Positions 44,452 to 50,026 of a stretch of 50,026 nucleotides of DNA are shown here, piece after piece. The notes beneath the pieces were generated by a model. The model made no database searches. It was not told the origin of the DNA and worked only from the letters and a program-made list of their open reading frames with translations. The DNA comes from Gammaproteobacteria bacterium (GTDB lineage: Bacteria; Pseudomonadota; Gammaproteobacteria; Steroidobacterales; Steroidobacteraceae): contig PKXS01000021.1 in assembly GCA_003132425.1 (NCBI GenBank), forward strand, positions 1 to 50,026. The letters run 5' to 3'. Position 1 is the stretch's first letter; each line of letters opens with the position of its first letter. A program made the translations under genes and the position numbers.

Positions 44452-46920
44452 ATGGATAAATGGATCGTACAAAAATTCGGCGGCTCCAGCGTCGCCGACG
44501 CTGACTGTTTCCGCCGCGTCGCCGACATAGTCGAGGCCTCGCCGAATGCGCGTGAAGCCGTCGTGCTATCCGCCTGCCGCGGCGTGACCGACGCGTTGCT
44601 CGATTTGGTGTCCCTGGCGGAGCGCCCCGACGGCGATTTTATGCCGATCATCGAAGCGCTCAAGACACGGCACATGGCGCTGGCCGGAGCCTTGGTGTCG
44701 AAGGCGGCATACGACAGCTATTGCCTGAAGCTGGATCAGGATTGCCGGGACATCACCGGCATGTTGCAAACCGTGCGTCTCATCCGCTCATCGACCTATT
44801 CGATGCGGGACGTGATCGCCGGGTACGGTGAAATTTGGTCGACGCGGCTGTTCACGCCCTTTCTGCGCGAGCGCGCCCGGATCAAGGGCGATATCGTGTG
44901 GATCGACGCGCGCCAGGTCATCATCGTCGAATGGGGACCTCTCGGGCCCGCCGTTCAATGGACAGCGAGCGAAACCAACCTTCACGGCCTCCTGCCGCGA
45001 GGTTTTTCCGGCCGCTTGATCGTGACCGGCTTCGTCGCGACCACGATCAAGGGGAATCAGACCACCCTGGGCCGCAATGGCAGCGATTTTTCCGGTTCCA
45101 TCTTCGGCGCGTTGCTCGGCGCGGCTAAAATCGTCATATGGACCGACGTCGACGGTGTGCTGTCGGCCGATCCTCGACTCGTGCCGAATGCGCAGGTCAT
45201 CGATCAGCTGTCCTACAACGAGGCCATGGAGCTTGCTTACTTCGGCGCCAAAGTGATCCATCCGCAGACCATGGCGCCGGCCGTGGCGCGCGATATCCCG
45301 ATCTATATCCGCAATACCTTCGCGCCGCACAAGCCGGGCACCTTGATTTGCGCGAATCCCGTCTCGGCACTGAAGGTCAAGGGCATTACGACGATCGATC
45401 GGGTGGCGCTCGTCAACCTCGAAGGCGCCGGCATGATCGGGGTGCCCGGCACGGCGCACCGCCTGTTCGGCGCGCTGCATGACTCAGGCATTTCGGTGAT
45501 CTTGATCTCGCAAGCCAGTTCGGAGCACTCGATCTGCTTCGCCATTCCGGAGGCGCAGGCCGTGCGCGCGGAGGAGGCGGTGCGGCAGGCGTTCGATACG
45601 GAATTGCGCGACGGTCAGATTCAGCACGTGGATGTAACCTTGGGCCTGAGCATTCTCGCCGTCGTCGGCGACGGTATGGCCGGCGCCCACGGTGTTGCCG
45701 CTAAGGTGTTTAATTCGCTGGGATCCGCGTCGATCAGCGTACGAGCCATCGCCCAGGGCGCCTCCGAGCGCAATATTTCAGTGGTCGTGGACGGCAAGGC
45801 CGCCGCCAAAGCCCTGCGGGCCGTGCACGCGGCGTTTTATTTGTCGCCGAACACGCTCTCCATCGGCTTGATCGGCCCCGGCACCGTCGGCCGCGTTCTG
45901 CTGGCGCAGATTGCGAGTCAGATCGCGCGCCTGCGCGCGTTGAACCTGGATTTGCGGGTGCGCGGCATAATGAGCTCGACGCGCATGCTGCTCGAAGAGT
46001 CCGCAATCGATCTCGATCACTGGGTCGAGCGTCTCGCTGCGGCCGGAGAGCCGCCGGACCTTGAAAAGTTCACGAACCACATTCAGGCGGATTACATTCC
46101 GCACGCGGTCATGATCGACTGCACTGCCAGCGCCGAGATCGCCACGCAGTATCGCGGATGGCTGGCGCGCGGTATTCATGTGGTGACGCCCAATAAGAAG
46201 GCGAATAGCGGGCCGCTGCCGTATTACCGCGCAATGCAAGAGGCCAAGCGCGCGGCGGGTACCCATTATCTCTATGAGGCCACCGTGGGCGCCGGTTTGC
46301 CCGTCATCCACACTTTGCGGGACTTGCATGGCACCGGCGATGAGGTCACCCGTATCGAGGGAATCTTTTCCGGCACGCTGGCGTACCTCTTTAATGTATT
46401 CGACGGCCGCGAGTCCTTCTCATCGATCGTCCGCGAGGCGAAGCTCAAAGGCTATACCGAGCCGGATCCGCGCGACGACCTGTCGGGCATGGACGTCGCA
46501 CGCAAGCTAATCATTTTGGCGCGAGAGATGGGCTTGACCTTGGAAATGTCGGATGTGCAAGTCGCCGGACTGGTGCCGGCGGCGCTCGAGAATTGCAACA
46601 TCGCGGAGTTTATGGAGCGCCTGTCGGAATTCGACGCCGCCATGACGGCCGCGCTCGCGGAGGCCAACCGGCAGAATCAGGTTCTTCGCTACGTCGGGCG
46701 GATCGACGCCGGCAACGCGACCGTGGGATTGACGCGGTTGGACGCGAAGCACCCGTTCGCGAACATTGCGCTCACCGACAATGTGGTGCGTTTTGCGACG
46801 CGTCGCTATTGTGACAACCCGCTGATCGTGCAAGGACCGGGCGCCGGACCCGAGGTCACGGCCGGCGGAGTATTCTCAGATCTGCTGCGGTTGTCCGCTT
46901 ATCTGGGCGCCCGTCTTTAG
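44452..46920 (+). CDS. thrA: Bifunctional aspartokinase-homoserine dehydrogenase
   Basis: The 822-residue enzyme has an aspartokinase domain (1 to about 300, with QKFGGSS at the start and FGAKVIHPQTM), tandem ACT regulatory segments (about 310-460), and a homoserine dehydrogenase domain (about 470-822). The dehydrogenase domain has its nucleotide motif GPGTVG at 475-480, PNKKANSG with the catalytic Lys region and GIFSGTLAYLFN. It catalyses the first and third steps from aspartate toward threonine, and the ACT segments imply threonine feedback. The fused form followed by thrB and thrC is typical of gammaproteobacteria. AGGGAAG lies about 12 bases before the ATG. Confidence 0.95.
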   Translation: MDKWIVQKFGGSSVADADCFRRVADIVEASPNAREAVVLSACRGVTDALLDLVSLAERPDGDFMPIIEALKTRHMALAGALVSKAAYDSYCLKLDQDCRDITGMLQTVRLIRSSTYSMRDVIAGYGEIWSTRLFTPFLRERARIKGDIVWIDARQVIIVEWGPLGPAVQWTASETNLHGLLPRGFSGRLIVTGFVATTIKGNQTTLGRNGSDFSGSIFGALLGAAKIVIWTDVDGVLSADPRLVPNAQVIDQLSYNEAMELAYFGAKVIHPQTMAPAVARDIPIYIRNTFAPHKPGTLICANPVSALKVKGITTIDRVALVNLEGAGMIGVPGTAHRLFGALHDSGISVILISQASSEHSICFAIPEAQAVRAEEAVRQAFDTELRDGQIQHVDVTLGLSILAVVGDGMAGAHGVAAKVFNSLGSASISVRAIAQGASERNISVVVDGKAAAKALRAVHAAFYLSPNTLSIGLIGPGTVGRVLLAQIASQIARLRALNLDLRVRGIMSSTRMLLEESAIDLDHWVERLAAAGEPPDLEKFTNHIQADYIPHAVMIDCTASAEIATQYRGWLARGIHVVTPNKKANSGPLPYYRAMQEAKRAAGTHYLYEATVGAGLPVIHTLRDLHGTGDEVTRIEGIFSGTLAYLFNVFDGRESFSSIVREAKLKGYTEPDPRDDLSGMDVARKLIILAREMGLTLEMSDVQVAGLVPAALENCNIAEFMERLSEFDAAMTAALAEANRQNQVLRYVGRIDAGNATVGLTRLDAKHPFANIALTDNVVRFATRRYCDNPLIVQGPGAGPEVTAGGVFSDLLRLSAYLGARL

Positions 46921-46943
46921 AACAAGCCACTTAAGGATATCCC

Positions 46944-47876
46944 GTGCTGACCGACGTTACCGCCTTTGCACCCGCCACTGTAGCCAATGTGGGAATTGGC
47001 TTCGACATTCTGGGGCACACGGTGGAGGCCGTCGGCGATCGTGTGCGTCTGCGCAGAATCGAGGAACCGGTCGTGCGCATTCGCTCGATCACCGGAATTG
47101 CCGGAGAGCTGCCGGTAGAGCCGCAGCACAATACGGCAGGCCGTGCGGTGCAATCCATGCATGCGGCGCTGGGACTGGATTACGGCTTTGAGATCGACAT
47201 CGACAAGGGCATTCCGCTGGGTTCCGGATTGGGCGGCTCGGCGGCATCCGCCGTGGCGGCTGTGGTTGCCGCAAATGCCCTGTTGCGCCAGCCCATCCCG
47301 CGATTACAGCTGCTCCAGTTCGCCATGGAGGGCGAGATCGTGGCAAGCGGTTCCGCGCACATCGACAACATTGCGCCGTGTCTGTTCGGGGGTCTGGTGC
47401 TCACGGTCGGAATCGATCATCCGCGCGTGAAGCAAATTCCGGTTCCCCCTTCCTTGCGCTGTGTGTTGGTGCACCCGCACATGTATCTTGGCACTCGCGA
47501 GGCGCGCGCCATCCTTAAAACGGATGTCACGCGCTCGGACTTCGTATGGCAAACGGCGAATCTCGCCGGATTCATCAGCGGTTGTTACTCGAACGATCTG
47601 GACATGATTCGCGACGCGTTCAACGATGTCATTATCGAGCCGCAGCGTCACTCGCTGATTCCGGGATTCAAGGATGTGCAGCGCGGGGCAATGTCGGCCG
47701 GCGCGCTGGGCTGCTCGATCTCCGGTGCCGGACCGACGATCTTCGCCTGGTCGGAGATACAGCATGCTGAGGCGGTGCGCGGCGCCATGGTGGCCGCATT
47801 CGCGCCCCACGGCTTGAAATCGGACAGCTGGGTTTCCTCCATAGAGCATTACGGCGCCAGAGTGGTGAAGGCTTGA
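46944..47876 (+). CDS. thrB: Homoserine kinase
   Basis: The 310-residue GHMP kinase has an early FAPATVANVGIGFD, the ATP-binding loop PLGSGLGGSAASA, and GALGCSISGAGPTIFAW near the C-terminus. It phosphorylates homoserine for threonine synthase. The start is GTG with AAGGA about 8 bases upstream, 23 bases after the thrA stop. The stop TGA overlaps the ATG of thrC. Confidence 0.95.
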   Translation: MLTDVTAFAPATVANVGIGFDILGHTVEAVGDRVRLRRIEEPVVRIRSITGIAGELPVEPQHNTAGRAVQSMHAALGLDYGFEIDIDKGIPLGSGLGGSAASAVAAVVAANALLRQPIPRLQLLQFAMEGEIVASGSAHIDNIAPCLFGGLVLTVGIDHPRVKQIPVPPSLRCVLVHPHMYLGTREARAILKTDVTRSDFVWQTANLAGFISGCYSNDLDMIRDAFNDVIIEPQRHSLIPGFKDVQRGAMSAGALGCSISGAGPTIFAWSEIQHAEAVRGAMVAAFAPHGLKSDSWVSSIEHYGARVVKA

Positions 47877-49183
47877 TGTCAGACTTGAGGTTTGCGAGTA
47901 CGCGCGGTAGCGCGCCGACGGTGACGCTGAGCGAGGCCATCAGGCAGGGATTGGCGCCGGACGGAGGCTTGTATATCCCGACGCGGCTGCCGACGATCGA
48001 GCCGGCGGCATTGAGCGGTACGTTGACGCTGCCCGAGGTTGCCTGCGCCACGCTAAGCGGATTTTTCGCCGGTGATCCACTTAAGCAGATGCTCGGGCAG
48101 ATCGCCGAAGCTGCGCTCGATTTGCCGGCGCCGACGACCGCAGTCGCGAAAGCTTCGGACCCGTTATTCGCGCTCGAGTTGTTTCACGGGCCTACCGCCG
48201 CGTTCAAGGACTTCGGCGCGCGATTCTTGGCCGAAAGTCTGCAATTCCTGGAACAGCGGTCCGCGCAGCCGTTGACCATTCTGGTCGCCACGTCGGGCGA
48301 TACCGGCGGGGCGGTGGCGGCGGCTTTCCACCGGCGCGCCTGGGTGCGGGTAGTCATTCTATATCCCAAGGGGCTGGTAAGCGCGCGGCAGGAGCAGCAG
48401 CTGACGTGTTGGGGCGACAACGTACGGTCGCTGCGCATCGACGGCACCTTCGATGACTGCCAGCGTTTGGCCAAAGAGGCTCTGCTCGATCCCGTATTGC
48501 GCGCCAAGCATCGCTTTAGTTCCGCGAACAGCATCAATATTGGCCGCCTGCTGCCGCAGATGGTGTACTACGCCGCATCGAGTCTCGATGTCGAACGGCG
48601 GGCGGGCGCGCGCACTTCTTACATCGTTCCGGCCGGCAATCTTGGCAATGCGTTCGCTGCCGTATGGGCCCGCGCGTTAGGGTTTCCTATCGATCGCATC
48701 ATATTGGCGCACAACATCAATCGCACGGTGCCCGATTTCCTGCGAACCGGAGTTTGGCAGCCGCGGCCGAGCATCGCCACCCTGGCCTCCGCGATGGATG
48801 TGGGCAACCCGAGCAACATGGAGCGCATTCGCGCGCTGTATCCGACGTTGGACGCGATTCGCGAACAATTGAGTGCGGACAGCGTCAATGACGCTACAAT
48901 CCGCGCTCGTATCGGAGAGGACTTCATGCACTATGGACGCGAATGGTGTCCGCACACCGCCGCGGCGGCGGAAGTCTACAGCCGCTTGGCGCCTGAACAA
49001 CGGCGTGACCGACCCTGGGTCTTGGTGGCAACCGCACACCCGGCAAAGTTCAATGAAGTGATCGAGCCGATTACGGGCAAGGCGGTCGAAGTCCCGGCGA
49101 GCCTAGACCGGCTGCTGCGCTTGCCGCGGCATTTCGTCGATTTACCGCCAACGCTGCGTGCTGTGGCCGCGGCGATCGAATGA
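47876..49183 (+). CDS. thrC: Threonine synthase
   Basis: The 435-residue PLP enzyme has K111 in TAAFKDFGAR as the Schiff-base lysine, ATSGDTGGAVAAAF for the phosphate-binding loop, and SANSINIGRLLPQMVYY. It converts O-phosphohomoserine to threonine. ATG 47876 overlaps the thrB stop, implying coupled translation. Its own stop overlaps the start of the NERD-domain gene by 4 bases, so that gene may be an accidental passenger of the threonine operon. Confidence 0.95.
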   Translation: MSDLRFASTRGSAPTVTLSEAIRQGLAPDGGLYIPTRLPTIEPAALSGTLTLPEVACATLSGFFAGDPLKQMLGQIAEAALDLPAPTTAVAKASDPLFALELFHGPTAAFKDFGARFLAESLQFLEQRSAQPLTILVATSGDTGGAVAAAFHRRAWVRVVILYPKGLVSARQEQQLTCWGDNVRSLRIDGTFDDCQRLAKEALLDPVLRAKHRFSSANSINIGRLLPQMVYYAASSLDVERRAGARTSYIVPAGNLGNAFAAVWARALGFPIDRIILAHNINRTVPDFLRTGVWQPRPSIATLASAMDVGNPSNMERIRALYPTLDAIREQLSADSVNDATIRARIGEDFMHYGREWCPHTAAAAEVYSRLAPEQRRDRPWVLVATAHPAKFNEVIEPITGKAVEVPASLDRLLRLPRHFVDLPPTLRAVAAAIE

Positions 49184-49776
49184 TCGACATTCACATTGAA
49201 CCGCGCTGGATCGGCATTGCTGCCGCGCTGCTGGTGGTGGTTGTGGGCGGCTTTTTCGCCGTTAGGGCGTATCTTCGCCGCGCACGCCGCCGCGCATTGC
49301 TGAACCGCTTGGAGCGCATCGCGGTCGCGGCGGTGCATCAGGTGCTGGTTCCGGACGGGATGGGCGGGTTCATTCATATCGATCACTTGCTGCTCACGCC
49401 GCGCTGCGTGCTGGTGCTCGACACGCGGCGCGTCGCCGGCCTGATCTTCGGCGGCGACCAGATGAGCGATTGGACCGTCATGGGCCGCCGCCGCTACACC
49501 TTCGATAACCCGCAACCGGCGCTCTACGATCGAATAGCGGCGGTCAAGGCGCTGGTCGGGGATGTGCCCGTCGAGGGACGCATATTGTTCTCCAATGTGG
49601 GCAAGTTCACCAAAGGCATACCTAAGTACGTGCTGATGCTGGACGGCATGGAAGTGGAGTTTCCGGCGGTCGATCGCAGCGTCGAATCCTCGGCTCAAAT
49701 TGCCGAAGGCGCCGCAGCCTGGAGCAGCCTGGTGGCGCAGCTGCGGCCAAGCCCCCACACCTTCACGAAACTTTAA
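49180..49776 (+). CDS. NERD-domain membrane protein
   Basis: The 198-residue protein has an N-terminal membrane helix (IAAALLVVVVGGFFAVRAYL) with a basic flank, then a domain with HIDHLLLTPRCVLVLDTRRVAG, which resembles the NERD (nuclease-related) fold: an I-D-H strand followed by a D-T-K/R strand. A NERD nuclease activity is hypothesised for the family and not shown here. It overlaps thrC by 4 bases. Its stop overlaps, in TTAA, the stop of the TatD-like gene on the other strand, so there is no terminator space between them. Confidence 0.78.
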   Translation: MIDIHIEPRWIGIAAALLVVVVGGFFAVRAYLRRARRRALLNRLERIAVAAVHQVLVPDGMGGFIHIDHLLLTPRCVLVLDTRRVAGLIFGGDQMSDWTVMGRRRYTFDNPQPALYDRIAAVKALVGDVPVEGRILFSNVGKFTKGIPKYVLMLDGMEVEFPAVDRSVESSAQIAEGAAAWSSLVAQLRPSPHTFTKL

Positions 49777-50026
49777 GGACGATCGAGTCCGAAGAATCCG
49801 AGTGCGTTCAGCGTGCTCGTTGCGGCAACGGTTTCGACGGACTCGCCGCGTAGCTTCGCCACGGTCTGGGCGATATGCGGCAGATAGCGCGGTTCGTTGC
49901 GCCGTGACTTCGGTCGCGGCATGAGATCGCGGGGCAGTAGGTAGGGCGAATCGGTTTCCAGCATGAGCCGGTCGGCGGGAATTCTCTCGGCTGCCCTGCG
50001 CAGCTCGGCGCCGCGCCGCTCATCGC
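49773..50026 (-). CDS. TatD-family metal-dependent hydrolase, C-terminal part only
   Basis: The frame runs off the right end of the window, so only the C-terminal 83 or so residues are seen. They include IPADRLMLETDSPYLLPRD, the metal-binding segment of TatD-type hydrolases with its conserved Asp, and NEPRYLPHIAQTVAKLRG, the usual penultimate helix. TatD-family proteins are DNases or related hydrolases in the cytoplasm. The partial length prevents choosing among TatD, YcfH and YjjV. Confidence 0.87.
   Translation of the reverse strand, partial: DERRGAELRRAAERIPADRLMLETDSPYLLPRDLMPRPKSRRNEPRYLPHIAQTVAKLRGESVETVAATSTLNALGFFGLDRP

Noticed and set aside
1-50026. tRNA, rRNA, CRISPR arrays, prophage or transposase genes
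   Set aside because: I looked for cloverleaf-like sequences, regularly spaced repeats and transposase or integrase motifs and saw none.

Overview
The window is a dense, moderately GC-rich stretch of bacterial chromosome. It carries about 40 genes on both strands and no tRNA, rRNA, CRISPR array or recognisable transposase. A fused aspartokinase-homoserine dehydrogenase followed by thrB and thrC, an AttH/LolD-like transporter operon, a MipA/OmpV remnant and a long-form YgiQ together suggest a gammaproteobacterium. The nearest relatives may be Steroidobacter- or Xanthomonadales-like lineages, but that placement is inferred from gene content only.

Region 1 (1-11393, +) is a respiratory module. 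It holds a membrane-associated GMC flavoprotein dehydrogenase (cut by the window start), a tri-haem and a di-haem cytochrome c, and a PQQ alcohol dehydrogenase with the residues of lanthanide-type enzymes. A mono-haem cytochrome c and a caa3-type cytochrome oxidase follow: subunit II fused to cytochrome c, a 650-residue subunit I, a short subunit III and a small membrane protein. The module ends with a CtaG-like assembly protein fused to another cytochrome c. Eight CxxCH haem sites are encoded in 10 kb. The inferred flow is periplasmic substrate to FAD or PQQ, then cytochromes c, then CuA/haem a, then O2.

Region 2 (11394-15686, +) starts with a MipA/OmpV fragment. It is followed by a compact sugar-oxidation-like set: cupin, SMP-30 lactonase, SDR dehydrogenase and a second GMC oxidoreductase.

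Region 3 (15687-22826) looks accessory. Two AI-2E/PerM family permeases flank a cardiolipin-synthase-like enzyme, a Crp/Fnr-type regulator, a DUF1328 mini membrane protein and a DUF2252 protein. It has looser gene packing and an 824-base stretch with no convincing gene.

Region 4 (22845-30711, -) is a tightly overlapping set: LolD-like ATPase, FtsX-type permease and AttH-like lipocalin, then a 3-hydroxyisobutyrate-dehydrogenase-like enzyme and an FAD monooxygenase. An aldehyde dehydrogenase lies upstream.

Region 5 (30964-37524) contains a small cupin and a divergent leucine-catabolism locus. Isovaleryl-CoA dehydrogenase, a GntR regulator and a RutE-like nitroreductase are on the minus strand; both subunits of methylcrotonyl-CoA carboxylase are on the plus strand.

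Region 6 (37521-44310) has two unusual signalling proteins whose phospho-acceptor domains look degenerate, a Do/DegP-type protease and a YgiQ radical SAM protein. Region 7 (44311-50026) is the threonine operon thrABC with a possible structured leader, then a NERD-domain protein converging on a partial TatD-family hydrolase.
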